Assembly (NCBI GenBank): GCA_034406715.1
Contig: CP137864.1
Coordinates: forward strand, 868,001 to 932,000
Reading direction: 5' to 3'
Source: Rhodotorula mucilaginosa
Lineage: Eukaryota; Basidiomycota; Microbotryomycetes; Sporidiobolales; Sporidiobolaceae
Length of the DNA: 64,000 bases
The notes beneath the pieces were generated by a model that saw nothing but the letters and a program-made list of their open reading frames with translations, did no database searches and was not told the origin of the DNA. Position 1 is the first letter of the stretch. Each line of letters starts with the position of its first letter. Below, in pieces: positions 14,568 to 31,055 of the stretch. A program made the position numbers and the translations under genes.

Positions 14568-16417
14568 ATGACGCTCGCACAATCAAAGCTATCCGATCCG
14601 CCAGCACTCGCCGACAACAACAGCAACGATGTCCACGCACGCGGCAACCTGCCCGCTGCACTGCCGTCGCCGCGGACCCCCAGTCCGCCAGCCTATGTCC
14701 TCTCGTGGACTCCCAACGTTCCCTGGAGGGCCATCCCGCTACCACCTGCAAGCGCATTCTTTGGTGCGTCCTATCCGTCATCTGCTCTGCCACAAGCCCG
14801 CGCCCCCTTTCCGGCGTTTTGCGTCCGTCTTCACCCGCTGACTCTTTTTCCGATTCAGCCGGAGCTCTCGCCGGTGCGGCGTCAAGAACAGTCGTCTCGC
14901 CGCTAGAACGACTCAAAATCATCTTGCAAGTCCAGGGGGCCTCGGCCGAGTACAAGGGAGTGTACTCGGGGTTGAAAAAGATGTGGCAGGAAGAAGGGTT
15001 CCGAGGTGCGTCTTCTTCCCTTGTCCCTGTGAGCATGGTGCAAAGACTCCGAACTCATGACGCGTGTTCTTCTCACACAGGGTACATGCGAGGGAACGGG
15101 ATCAACGTGCTGCGGATAGCGCCGTACTCGGCAGTTCAAGTGAGTCGAAGTGCTTGCATCGGTTGCCGCAGTTTCGCCGACAGCCAAAAAAAGGCTCCCG
15201 TTCTGACTCGAACTCGTCGAACAGTTCTCTTCCTACGAACTCTTCAAGGGCGTCTTGACTTCAGCCGACGGCACCGTCGACACGCCGCGACGCTTGTTGG
15301 CCGGTTCCCTCGCCGGGATCTGCAGCGTCGTCAGCACTTACCCGCTCGACCTCGTCCGCTCGCGTCTCTCGGTCGAATCCGCCTCGCTCGGAATGCAAGA
15401 AGGCCGAAGAGACGGCAAGAGTACCGGAATCGTGGGCATGACATTGTGAGTCCCGAAAGATCAGGGGGGGCAACTTTCGGGCATTCAATCCCAGCTCGTT
15501 CGAACATCGCCTGAGACGATTCTCTTTGGGAACCACAGAAAAGTGATGCGCGAAGAAGGCGGCGTCAAGGCATTGTATCGAGGACTTTTCGCGACCTCTG
15601 CAGGTTCGTGCGATCATCACGGTCCCACGTACTGCCAACCACTCCCGCTCAGACTATCTAATTTCACAGGCGTCGCTCCCTACGTCGCTTTCAACTTTGC
15701 GTCGTACGAACTCCTCAAAATTCAGCTTATCGGGCGAGATCCGGAGCATCACCAGCCCGGTACTTTGGCCAAACTCGTCTGCGGTGCAGTGGCCGGCGCC
15801 ATCTCGCAAACGGTGCGCGCTTGCTCTCTCTCTCTCTCTATCTGCGGCGCATGATATCGGGACGCATGCTGACGAGTTCTGTGCCTCGCAGCTCACGTAC
15901 CCGGCCGACTTGCTGCGAAGACGAATGCAGATGGTCGGCTTGAAGAGTCAAGCGCTCGGTTATGAGTATACTGGAGCCTTACAGGGTGCGCTCTCCTGTT
16001 TCCGCACCACCGAGTGTACTCTTGACTGACTGTGACTCTTTGACGATGGCAGCTGTCAAGATCATCTTGCGCACCGAGGGGATCAAGGGTCTGGTGAGTG
16101 GCTGCTTTCACTCTCCCTCGCCGTCTTCACATAGCACGCCGAATGTTGGTACACGGACGGGTAACTGAGACGAACATTCTCGCTCTCTTGCAGTACAAGG
16201 GCATCTGGCCCAACCTCCTCAAGTGTGCACCGAGTATGGGCACCTCGTTCGCCGTGTGCGTGCTTTTCCCCAAGATACGCCCGTCCCACGTCCTCGAAAC
16301 CGCATGCTCATCCATCTCTTCCCCCCCCGTCGCAGTTACGAAGCGTCCAAGGATTTGCTCGACCAGTATCTCGAGGACAAGGTAGACGTTGATGACGAGA
16401 TTCTCGAGGAGGAGTGA
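14568..16417 (+). CDS. Mitochondrial carrier family protein, YPR011C (APS/PAPS)-like
   Basis: Inner-membrane solute carrier of the six-helix SLC25 family. ATG at 14568; exon 1 ends ..ASAFFG and joins through a phase-1 intron to [20 protein letters not shown]. All three family signatures are present: [15 protein letters not shown] and [11 protein letters not shown]. Nearest remembered relative is yeast Ypr011c, which carries adenosine 5'-phosphosulfate and PAPS, because of [20 protein letters not shown] and the second-repeat ending [16 protein letters not shown]. Related Leu5/SLC25A42 CoA carriers are the main alternative. There are about nine exons, some very short (for example [20 protein letters not shown]). 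The protein ends in an acidic tail ([13 protein letters not shown]). The substrate is inferred from similarity and is not certain. Confidence 0.88.
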
Positions 16418-16769
16418 GGCCTGAGGAGGATCTCGGGAGGGAGCTGTTTTATTTCATGTTGTAGCTAGCGTGTTCGCACGGGTCGCCCTCGGCAATTATC
16501 CTCGCATTTGCATGACTATGTATACTCTGCGTATCTGTATCTTTTGACGGTGATCGCCCCTTCGATCACGCGAGACTTCGTCAGAAGCGATCTTCAAAAC
16601 TTTCCCGTTCAACCGCTTGTCACGCTCTCGGCTGCTAAAGTGACGCGGCTTCGCCACGACGGGAGGTTGCCGACGAGCTGAAGTGCCGCTCCAGTGCTCC
16701 ACTACCTTGGCCTCTATGCTCCTGCGCCGTAACGCCGTGCTGTGACATCGGGACTCACGTCCACTCTGG
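16418..16769. other. Intergenic, carrier 3' region and next promoter
   Basis: This 352-bp stretch between two plus-strand genes holds the T-rich downstream region of the carrier (ttttatttcatgttgtagct) and the promoter of the gene at 16770. No coding signal is seen. Confidence 0.4.
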
Positions 16770-18378
16770 ATGGCCGACAGCGACGACGACGAAAGGCCGA
16801 CGCGGCGGATGCAGGCGCCCCTGGGACGGTTGGATGATCAGCGGGCTGGGTGAGTCCAGCTTGGCACGCAGGGAGCTGACAAGAGGCCGACAGCTTGCTG
16901 ATCTACGTCCGCCCCCACTCGGAACTGGCTGGCGCTTGTCTCCGTGTTGTGCAGGTTCACGACGAGTTCAGGCAGCGTTACCACGATCCCTGCCTTGGTG
17001 TACGGGCAACCAATTTACCCCCCGAGACCGCCTCGTCCGGCGCCCAAATCCGCGGGATCAGCACTCTTGCCGTCGAAACCGGTCCCGCTGCAGCACATCA
17101 GCTCGTGGGATTACGAAGACCGGATCGCGAGATCCGATCATCCGCAAGCATCTCGCGATGGACCGCCACCACCACGGGGAAGACGACGAAGTCGGCCGCA
17201 GCTCTTGGCCATGAGCCCAACTCCTTTCGCAGACCCGGCTGCGGCCGATCAGCTCGTGAGTCAGATCGGATTGATCCAGAGTGGCGATTCGCAGTCACGG
17301 CTGATGCCAACGATCCCACATGCAGAGTCCTCCTCCGACGCCCGAGACGGGAGATATGCACCGGAGAGGCTCGGCAGTCTCGACCTCATCCGGACACTCT
17401 CTCCCTCTCACGTATCCACGCGCTCCGAGCAGCGCGTCGGCCTCGCTCAAACGGCGATCAGTCTCGTCGTTTGGCGCGTACACCATCAACACGATCGGCG
17501 ACGTGAGCATGTCTTCGTCTGTGCCGCTTCTCGAGCGGAGCGCCGAATCCTTCTACGATAACCTCTCCGCGCTCGGGTGGTCTCCAACCGGCCGACTCCG
17601 AGCGTCGTCGTCGATCGCCACTCCGGCCCCGGTGTACCTCGCCGATTACTCGTTCGCGAAACAGTCCCCGTCCCCGGCGCGCAGACTGCCCCGGCTACAG
17701 GGCAACCCGCTCGCGCGGTTGCGGAAGCGACTCGCTCGTTCTCTCGCCGTCACCGGGAGAGGCCGACGCTTGCACACCGAAGTGCAGCTTCTGCTCGAAC
17801 TCGTCGAGGCGCTCGACGCCTGCGTCGCCAGTCTCGCCCATCCTCTCGAGGCGGAGGCGGTCCCTCCCGATCGACAGCTGCGAGCGAGCACTTCGATGCT
17901 CTCCGGAGCGCCAACTCAGCTTGCGTCGCCTCCAAAACGGGCGGATCCGGGTGGCGCAGCTGGCCACGGTTCCGCCACGCCTCGGCTCGTCGCGGTCGAC
18001 GAAGTTCGCCTGTTGGTCCAAGAGCTCGTCGAGCTGATACCGGACGCGCAGCGCTGCCTGCGAGAGGGAGCCTACGGCCCTCTGACGCAAAGCGACGTGA
18101 CGACCGAAATACTGCTCGAGTCCCTCGACCCGGACCCGACGGAAAGCGCATCGTCGTCCTCACCAGTCGGACCGACCTCTCCTCTGCCGAAGCTCGACTC
18201 GTGGCCGGCTCGACTTGCGCGCGACTGTCGCGCCCTCCTGGAAGAAGCCGGCCTGCCGAGCACCGCCAGTGGCGCGAACGCCGCCGCGTGGTTACAACTT
18301 GCGGGAGAACCACCGGCTGACGACAGTCAACCAGGCGGTCCGGAGCAAGTTTCGTCGCAGTTTGCAGGATCTCCGTGA
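16770..18378 (+). CDS. Orphan Ser/Pro-rich protein with helical C-terminal half
   Basis: ATG at 16770 (MADSDDDERPTRRMQAPLGR). Exon 1 ends ..DDQRAG and joins, through an intron of about 110 nt ending gtgcag, to FTTSSGSVTTIPALVYG. A second intron begins gtgagtcag after AAADQL and ends catgcag before SPPPTPETGD. The N-terminal half is acidic then Ser/Pro-rich with typical phosphosites. The second half contains leucine-rich helices (LHTEVQLLLELVEALDACVA; VDEVRLLVQELVELIPDAQR). No family is recognised. The last about 100 bases are also open and protein-like in another frame, so the exact C-terminus is uncertain. Confidence 0.55.
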
Positions 18379-19494
18379 CGGCTTTGAAGACACGCTTGTC
18401 ATGCTTACTCAGCCTCGACAAAGCGATCGAAGCAGCATGCAATTTTTTCATCCTTTTTCAGATCTGAACGCGACAGCGTATATACGAAGACTGCTGCGCG
18501 GCATTGGTGGCAAGCAAGCACTCGTGGTGCGCTCCTTGCATCAACTCGCATATACGGCCGAATGGACGACCATGAAAGAGCCCGGCGTGAGCTCGATCTC
18601 GCAGCTTTTCACGAGCTCTCAGCTCTTTTGAGCTCTCGACGTACCTCGAGCCGGGGAACTTGCCCGGGGGCACGCAGCAGCCCGGATGCTTGCAATCTCG
18701 GGGTCAATCGGGAGAAGGAGGGATTTCACATGCTGCAGGAGCCAAGGGCCCAAGATAAAGGGGGACCGGCCGAATTGCGTCGGCGAAGCCGCGGGCGAAG
18801 ATCCGTCGCGAGATCCGGGACACGGCCGCGCACTTTTCGGAGGCTCCACGCGATGATGTTATGTATAGACGCGCTCTTTCCCCTTCCCCTCCCTCCCTTT
18901 CCCTTTCTTTGCAATGCACTGGGGTCCTGCCCTTCTCCCTGTGCCGTGACGCGATGGCCGTCCAATCAGATGGGCGCTCTGGCTGAACTGCTGGGGTTTG
19001 GCCTCCTTGTCTGCGCGTCCCTGGAGCTGCCACGCACGAGCGACTCGCGAGGCTAGTCAGACCTCGCCTACGGTCCGTTCTGTGCGCTACGAGGGACCGC
19101 ACGCGCGCTCAATCGGCCGGCGGAGAGGCTCTTCGTCCGAGGCCGAGAAGCTCGTCGCCCCACGCCGAGTCGCGATCACCTGCGAAAAGCAGGCCGCCGG
19201 ACGCGTCAGAGGACAGGCCGTGGCGCCGATCCAGCCCGTCTATCCTAGACACGAGTAGCTGGCACAGGCGCACGACTGCGTGAGTTGCTGTCCCCCCGCA
19301 TCGGTCCCTCCCTCCTCGTCGTGACGAGGGGTCGCTGACTTGCAGAGATGGTTGAACGATCGCCTTCCGCGCATAGCGTCCGACCGCGCTCTCTTCCTTG
19401 CAGGTGCCGGGCGAACTCGTCAGAGAGGACGCGTCTGCGCCTCGGCTGAGCGGGACCGCGACCCTGGGCGAGCCGGGTGTTTGGGAGAGGGCGA
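18379..19494. other. 1.1-kb upstream region of SWI1
   Basis: This probably holds the SWI1 promoter and a long leader. Short purine/pyrimidine runs occur (for example cttttcccct at about 18880). Open frames here are not conserved-looking. A 5' non-coding exon for SWI1 is possible but cannot be shown. Confidence 0.4.
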
Positions 19495-19563
19495 ATGTTT
19501 GGCGGCCAGTATCCAGGGCAAGGCGGTCAGGGAGCCGCAGGCCAGCAGCAGCAATACTATCAA

Positions 19564-19601
<38 letters not shown>

Positions 19602-22600
19602 GCAGCAGATGCAAATGCAGATGCAGATGCAGGGCGTGCTCGGTGGAGGAGGAGGATCGGCGGCACCTCCTTTCGCAGGCGGTCCAGGCGCATCGATGCC
19701 GCCCTTTGCTGCCGGCAGTCAGCCCGTGTCGACGTCGGGCTTGTTGCAACAGCAGCTCGCGCAGCAGGTGGCGGCCGCGCAGAGCTACCAAGCCGGCGGT
19801 CGTCCGATTCCCTACCCGAACCAGCAGGCGTTCCTGCAGGGCAACTCGGCGGCAGGGTATCCTCAGCCACCATTCACGCCCCAGAGTCGCCCCCCGAACG
19901 CGTATCCGGCACCGACGCCGAGTCAGGCGCCGCCGGCCATGGCGACCCCGACGCACCGAAGCGGAACGCAGCCGATGTCGTACCAGGATATACAAGCCGC
20001 GCTGCGTGGGGTCAGTTTCCAAGGCATGACGGCAGAGAAGTTTGCGCAGCTCCCGCCGATTCAGCAAGCCGCCATGCGTGAGCTTCTGGCGCGACAAAAG
20101 GCGAAGCAGGACTCGCCGCCCGGTCCGGGCGCATCGGCTGCCACTCCTCAGGCGGCTACGCCTTTACGAGCCCCGCCCGCTGCAATCCCCGCTCCAAGTC
20201 CTCTCATGTCGTCGAGTCGCTCTCAACCTGCATCGACCTCGGCGCCCCCACCTTCCGCCCCGCCGAACGGTCCGCAACTCGCTTTCCTGAAGACGCTCGC
20301 CGACTTTTATGCCAAGAGGGGGCAGTCGTTCGCTGGACCACCTACGATCGAAGGGCGCGTGATCGATTTGGCGCGCATGTTTGCCGCAGTGCAGCAAGGT
20401 GGCGGTTCTGCAGCCGTAAGCCCTCCTGCTTCACGCAGCCCCAATTCAACGAATTCTCGCTCAAGCAATGACTCTTTTCGATTCGCAGGTCGCTGCCAAC
20501 GGACGATGGGGCTATGTGGCAAGCAGCCTCGGATTTGCTGCCCCGTCTCCTGACGCGCACCCACCAGAACGGCTCGCAACTCTCGAACAGGTCGGTTCAG
20601 ATTTCCGCTTTCTTGCACGAGAAATTGGTCACGTAGGCTGACGTCGCTCACCACAGGCCTTCCAACGCGCATTGCTGCCCTTCGAGCAGTATTGGCAGCA
20701 TATTCAGCGCGCTCGCCAGACCGCAGGATCCGGCAACGCAGCCTCTCCGCCCGCGAACGCCATGTCGCCAGCGGCGAACGGCGGATCGGTCGCTTCGCCG
20801 GCGCCAGCTCCCTTCGCAGTCCCGTCACCGTCAGCAAACTCGATGCCTAACGGCGGTCAGAAGCAAACTATCCAGGCTCGCCGTATCGAACGCGCCGCGT
20901 CGGAAGCGCAGAATCAACTGCAGAATGCGACTCGGCAGGCTCAAGCGCAGGCGCAGGCGCAGCAGTCGCAACCTTCGCCGTATACGCCGGTCAACAACTT
21001 CAGTCATGCCTCGGAGGTTACGAATGCGACGACACCGACTGCAGTCAGCTCGTCAGGCGCAGCGACTCCGCGGCAGTCGCACTCGAGACCGCGCACGGCA
21101 AACTCGACGGGACCACCCACGTCCGGGGTGCCGCCCCTCCGGGCTGCCCAGGACGGCATCTCAGAAGTCATCAAGCGTGAGTGCCGCCGGACTTCCGAGC
21201 TGTTGAATCCTTGCTTACGATCGTTTCGCGCACAGCTGAGGATGTCGCCGAGCCGATTGCTTCGACCTCTTCTCTACCTGCCGGCCGCCCGAGCTCGAGC
21301 TCCGGGCCCAAGGTGGCTGAGAGCGCGCAATCTGCCGCTCCCCCGCTGAGTGCTGTTCCTGAAACGGTCAAGACCGCTGCGGCGCCCGCTCGGCGCAAGC
21401 GACGACGGATCGAATACCGTCCTTACTCGAAAGTGCCCGAAGCGTTTGGGGGCATTGAGCAGGCCGACCAAGTCCTGTTGGCGGCCGAACGTGCCCGACA
21501 ACCGCGACAGCTCGGCGACCTCGGGTTGATCGACATCCACTCGCTCACGATGAGCTTGCGGTGTCGGATCGCGAGCGAAGTCGCGTACGCCCTCAACGCG
21601 CTCGCGCTGATCGCGCTGCAGATGAGCGGCGACGCACCGAACACGTCCGGGGTGCAGTTCTTGCTCGAGAAGTGCCCAGAGTTGCTCGAAGAGTTGCTCG
21701 ACCTGCTCGAAGAGACCGCCTTTGGTTACGACGACTTTGGTTACGACGACGGATCGCGGTCGCCTAGCCGGAACGATGGCGTCGGGACCGCCTCTTCACC
21801 CGCCGACGGCGCACGTGCGTCCCTGGACGAGGACCTGCGCTCCTACCGGCGTCTCTTCAGGCGAGTCGAAGCCGAGATGAGCGATCTCGTTCGGCCATCC
21901 GACGACCAAGCGACCGCCGTCGACTCGCCGGACGAGTTCGGGAACTCGCTGCGTCCAGGACCGACGATCGTGGCGGTCTGCAACCTTCTGCGGAACTTCA
22001 CCGTTTCGGAACGGAATCTGCGCTTCGCCGCCCAAGAGCCCCGGGTCGCCGAGATCCTGATCCGCGTCGCATCGTTGCCGATGCGCTCGTCCGGTACCTC
22101 GTCCGCTGCGTCGGTCGAAACACGATACCCGGTCCGATTGTCGGCCGCCGACTTACTCGTCGTTCGCAAGAACGCCATCGAAATCCTCTCGCACATCGGT
22201 CTGGACGTCGCCCTCGACTCTTACCCGCCGGCGATCGCGGCCGGTGCCGTCGACCTCGTCTTGTTCTTCCTCCGCGATGCCGACTACCACAAAGACCCGT
22301 TCTCCTTCGCCGTGTGCCCATCGCTGCCCAGTCTGAACCGGATACCGCAACCTCACGCAAAACTCGGCGCCCAATCTCCCACGGTCTTGCCCTATTTCGG
22401 CCTTGGTCTCGCGACGTGCGCGCGGCTGTTCCTGCGGGATGGGAACCGGTCCGCGATCAGCCACCTCATCGAGCCGGACGAGCTCTTCGAGCTCTTCGTG
22501 TCGCTCGTCGCCCTGCTTCCTATCGCCGAGAAGGACTTTCAAGTCATGACCTTCGAGATGGGACTTCTCTACATGCACAGCGTCGTCGTCAGCCTGTACA

Positions 22601-23112
22601 ACCTCGCAACGCTCTCTCCGCCGTCCGTTAAAGCCCGCCTGCAACGGCATCCGAAGATTACCCGCGCCTTTCTCCGCATGGTCCGCCGTCTCGCCGGCAC
22701 TCAGGTCACTTACTCGGATGAGGACATCTACCAGCAGATTGCGCATCGCGCCCTCGCCATCTTGCAGCTGCTCGACGGCGGTGGCGATGGCCGCGGCGGC
22801 AGCAGCGAAAAAGCGACGACCGCGGGTACTTCCGATCTGCCTTGGTACGGCATGTCGATGTCGGGCGTCGACGACGAGGACTCGGACGACGGGCTCGCGG
22901 CGGCTGGACCGGCTACCGCTGCAGCCGACGGAATGGCGCTCGATGGCGAAGAAACTGCGGCGGCGCCCGCCTCGTCGAGTCTCAAAACGCCCATCTTGGC
23001 AGGTGAAGCACGGCAGCTACTCGAGCAGCTGTCGCAAGGCATGATGCCTTTGGTGATCCCCACGCTTCTGGCACTCGCCTCTGGCTCGAACGGGACAAGG
23101 AAGCGCTGTTAA
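19495..23112 (+). CDS. SWI1: SWI1, ARID subunit of the SWI/SNF remodeller
   Basis: Chromatin-remodelling subunit, nuclear. The first in-frame ATG is 19495 (MFGGQYPGQGGQG). A Gln/Met-rich N-terminus (19543-19632) is followed by disordered Pro/Gln/Ala sequence. The ARID domain starts near PQLAFLKTLADFYAKRGQSF and continues across two introns (RWGYVASSLGFA, AFQRALLPFEQYWQHIQRAR); it binds DNA in this family. After another intron (ATCAAGC|gtgagt, acceptor cgcacag) comes a basic patch (RRKRRRIEYRPYSK) and the conserved Swi1 C-terminal armadillo-like region (IDIHSLTMSLRCRIASEVAY, LLRNFTVSERNLRFA, YFGLGLATCARLFL). The order ARID, then Swi1 domain, is diagnostic. The stop at 23112 lies 257 bp before PEX1. 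Confidence 0.92.
19543..19632 (+). repeat. CAG/CAA tract followed by (ATGCAG) repeats in SWI1
   Basis: A 90-base run codes Gln (with one Tyr-Tyr interruption), then alternating Met-Gln from ATGCAG units. Mixed CAG/CAA codons suggest selection for the protein tract rather than pure slippage. Confidence 0.85.
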
Positions 23113-23368
23113 TCGCACCCTGTACTTGGATTATGTTTGTGTCCCCCTTTTCGCGCGGCACCCACGCATTCGATAGATCGATCTCTGCATATACTCTTCT
23201 CGTGCAAATACTCGTTCGCAGCAACAGCTATGACAAGTCACCCCGCGCCCCGGACTTTCGGCGCAGATTGTAGCCGACCTGCTTCAGCGCGTCGGAGCGC
23301 CTTTCCCGGTTCATCGGAGCGAGCCTGTTCTCGTCGTACACTCCAAGTCGGACTGTGGACTGGACAGG

Positions 23369-27527
<4,159 letters not shown>

Positions 27528-27628
27528 GGGTCGCAGGTTGTAAAGATGCAGTGTATTCGCCTTCGAACGTCTGCCACGATACAACAGAACGTAAAGTAAA
27601 AATACAGATATTCCTCATCCGTCGTCCC

Positions 27629-30388
27629 TCATACGATTTCTGGCACGCCGTGATTTGCATTTTGCATGGTTTCGTGAAGCTGTTCGAGGGCCGCTGCCAC
27701 CGTCGGCTGTACGTAATGGTCTGCATGCTAAGCGTCAGTACCGGACGACGGGAGCCATGCAAGGACGAGCCTTACCGCCTCCGCTCTTTTCGATTACGCC
27801 AGCCTCGCGCAGGCGGGCGAGCACCTTCTGGTGGCACTGCGTCCAAAACACCTGTGCGAGAGCGAGAACGGTCAGCGGAAGGAGGGGCAGAGAAGAACCA
27901 GCTCTGGGCGTACGAGGACACTCCGAAGCGAGTAGGCTTCGACGATCTCGAGCAGGATCACGAGCGCCGACGCGTCGACTTCGTTCACATCGCTGAGATC
28001 GAAAATGACGACGCTCGCCTCGGCTCGTCGCGGTTCCTCGGCCGGGTGATGTCGACCGTGGCCGTAGCGCTCGAGACGGCGCAGGCGCTCTTTCATCGGT
28101 CCCGTGTTGGCGAACGTGAGTGCGACGTCTCGGATCCGCACGATCAAGACGCCGGGGACTTCCTCGCCGAGCGCAGCCAAGAGCCCGTCGTCCGTCTCGT
28201 CTTCGTCGAGAGGCTCAAACGTGGCTGTTCCGGGAACCCGGCCGAGGATCTTGATCCGCATGGCGGTCGAGTGCTTGATGCAGAGGATCATGGACAGCGC
28301 AACCGAGACGGTGATGCCGACCTGCCAGCAGGGTCGATCAGCGATCGCGATCCGGCTAGAAGAGGAGACAGTACCGTGAACCGACGTACCTCGACGCTGA
28401 CAAAGAGACTGAGGAAGAACGTCAGGAGCATGAGCGCTCCGTCGGTCCACGCGCCCATCTTCCAGAAGAACATGACGTCCTCGGGCGCCTCCTCGAGGAT
28501 CGAAAACACGACGACGCAGACGATCGTCGCGAGGATACACTTTGGCAGCGCGCTGAGGAACTGCAGGAGGAAATAGGTGACGAGGAGGACGAACGTGCCG
28601 GTCAAGAGCGAGGTCATTTGCGTCGTCGCGCCCGTGGTGGCGGCGAGTCGAGAGCGCGTGATCGAGCCGTAGCCCATCAACGAGCCACTGCAGAGCGAGT
28701 TGCACAGGTTTGCGAACCCGAGTGCGCACAACTCGCGGTTTGGAGAGATCGGGTAGTCATACTTGGATGCCTGCGAGGTGGGGAGGGGCAAGTTGCGAGC
28801 CGTCAGGAAGGCTGGTCGAGTCGGGTAGAAGCTCATGAGCGCAGACTTGCCATATCCTTGGCCGCCACGATCGAGTCGAGAAAGCCGAGAACGGCGATCA
28901 GGGTCGACACCCCGAGCGTCTTTGTCGCATACTTTCGGCCGTCGCCCCATCCCCACGCCGGCAGCTGCACCTTGACGGAACCAGCAGAGACGTGCCCGAG
29001 AACAGCGACGCCGGCATGGTTCCAGCGGAAGACGTGCGAGCAGACTGGGCGTTGCAAAAGACCTTTAGTGCGTCAGCGAATGAATCGGACCGCGGAGATG
29101 GGAGTGGTCTTTGTACGCACCGGTCGAAACGACGACGACGAGCAGCACTTGCGGGATGTACTTGAAAGCTCGCCACGCGCCCCCTTTACTCGCGACCATC
29201 TTTTTGAGCACCCGCATCGAGACGAGCACGACGAGCGCCGCCACGCTGATCAGGAGCGTCAGGCGGTGCGCGTCGCCGAGGTGAGTCGCCAGGTAGCGGA
29301 CTTTTTCGTCAAAGGTCGAAGAGGGCCCGTACTCGGCCGCGAGGCCCGCGTCGAGGCCGAGGATCGGGACGAGCTGGGCCGCAAAGATGGTGACGGCGAC
29401 GGCGGTCATGAAGCCTCGGAGGAGGGCCTGCATTGTCAAGTCCGGTCAGCCATCGTCGCCGAGTGAGAGCATGGGAATAAGACTGACTCGTGACAGCACT
29501 GCGTCGAGGAACCCGAGACGGAAGAAGCCGAGGCTGCGAGATGGTCACGTCAGATCGTCTGTCTTGGAGGCTGGGGGAGTCGAAGAGAAGCGGGGTTCCC
29601 TACATGAAGGTGACGAGACCGCTCTGGAAGGTGATCAAGGTGACGACGCCGGCGATAAACTTGGCCTTGTCGACTTCGCTCATCTTGCCGTGCGCGTGCT
29701 CCTCCTCCTCGAGGAACTTGGCGACCGTGTCGCCGGTCAGCAACGACAAGGCGGCTTCCGGACCGACCGAGAGTTGGCGGCAGGTGCCAAGGACCGAGTA
29801 GATCATGGCGGGGACCGCGGCGCCGAACAAGCCGCTGACGGGGTTGGCGTGCACGAGGCTGGTCGCGTACGACATGGCCTGCGGCGCGATGACCGAGGTC
29901 ATGGTGAGGGCGGCGATGACGTCGCCGGCAAACTTTTTGAGTGAGTACTGGGGCAACCATTGCAGGACCTGCAAAGCCAAGGGGACCAGTTTGTGTGAGT
30001 TTTCGCTCGGAGGAAGGACGGAGGGCGAAGGACGGACCGGGATGTAGTACCGCGCTTTGACGCTGAGAATCTGCCACTGCGTTTTGTCGTCCTCTGGCTG
30101 TTCTCGCTTCTGCGCGATGAGTGCCGCCCTCGACAACCTCTCGGGCAAGGACGCGATCGCGACCTCTTGCCGACTCTGCGGCGTGCCGTGGGGAGTCGTC
30201 GTTCCACTGATCGTCCTCGTCGCCTCATCGGCGTCGTTGTTGGTTGCTGGTGCTCCGAGCACGGGCATCGAGCGCGCCTTGCGTTGCTGGGCGTGGGCGA
30301 GGAGCGGACTGCGTTCGGTCGCCGTTCCGGATGCGGATGCGGATGCAGCGTCGCCCGCCGGTGAGCGAGTCCGCGGAGTACCAGCCAT
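27629..30388 (-). CDS. SulP-family anion transporter with C-terminal STAS domain
   Basis: Membrane anion transporter of the SLC26/SulP family, related to yeast Ypr003c-type proteins rather than the high-affinity Sul1/2 group. ATG at 30388 (MAGTPRTRSPAGDAAS). A Ser-rich cytosolic N-terminus precedes VLQWLPQYSLKKFAGDVIAA, the start of the transmembrane core. SulP signatures include APQAMSYATSLVHANPVSGL, CRQLSVGPEAALSLLTGD and LCNSLCSGSLMGYGSITRSR. The STAS domain carries ASVVIFDLSDVNEVDASAL. The last intron (gtaaggctc...ttagcatgcag) joins VIEKSGG to DHYVQPTVAAALEQLHETMQ, ending at TGA 27629-27631. The transported ion is not knowable from this sequence; sulfate is the default guess. Its 3' end converges with PEX1, 101 bp away. 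Confidence 0.88.
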
Positions 30389-31055
30389 TGGTGCTACTGT
30401 ATATTCCCCCTCTGTGAAGCAGCTCGTCCTGCGAAAGAGTCGCTACGTGTGTGCACCTTCTCTCGAGTCTCCGGGAGAAGTGACGGAGTCGAGTGGTCGC
30501 GCTGGAACCGGTTCGCTTCGGGGCGGACGCAGGTGAGCAGACAAGCCTTTCGCGAGTGCTTGCTGTCCTCCACAGCGCTTACAGCGTAGTGTAGTGCGGA
30601 GAGTCTCTGCTTGCTCCGAGATTCGGCTCCACGTGATCTGCGCAGGCGGAGGTAAGCCAAACTCCGTGGAGTAGGACTGGCCCGCCCCCCGCCAGATCGC
30701 CAGGATGGGCAGTGTAGAGCCAAGAGTAACAGGTGCTGTTCATCCCTGTTTACCTTGGAAACCTCCAGGGGCCGAAGCCGAGTGCAGCAAAATCAGCAGC
30801 CGGTTGGGAGCCAACTCAATCCGCGTCGACGCTTCTGCTCGACGTTCACGCACTCGAGTGGCGAGGCAGACACCTTGAAAGCGCTCGAGACTCGGTACTC
30901 GACTCGGAGACCTGCTCCAGACGCGGCCACGCGAGAGCTGAGCGCCCGTTCGACTCTCAGCTTTCACCGCCTCGTCGCCCCATCACCGCACTCGAGACTC
31001 TCGAACTCGACCCAGGACAAGGGCGGGCGCGCCTAGCTGGGGCACGAGTCGGGCC
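30389..31055. promoter_or_regulatory. Divergent promoter region of SulP transporter and PTC7
   Basis: This 667-bp region lies between the two ATGs. No coding signal or recognised factor site is seen. Confidence 0.4.

Noticed and set aside
19420-20097. Leucine-run protein antisense to SWI1
   Set aside because: The polyLeu comes from the CAG/CAA tract read backwards. It is a shadow of SWI1.
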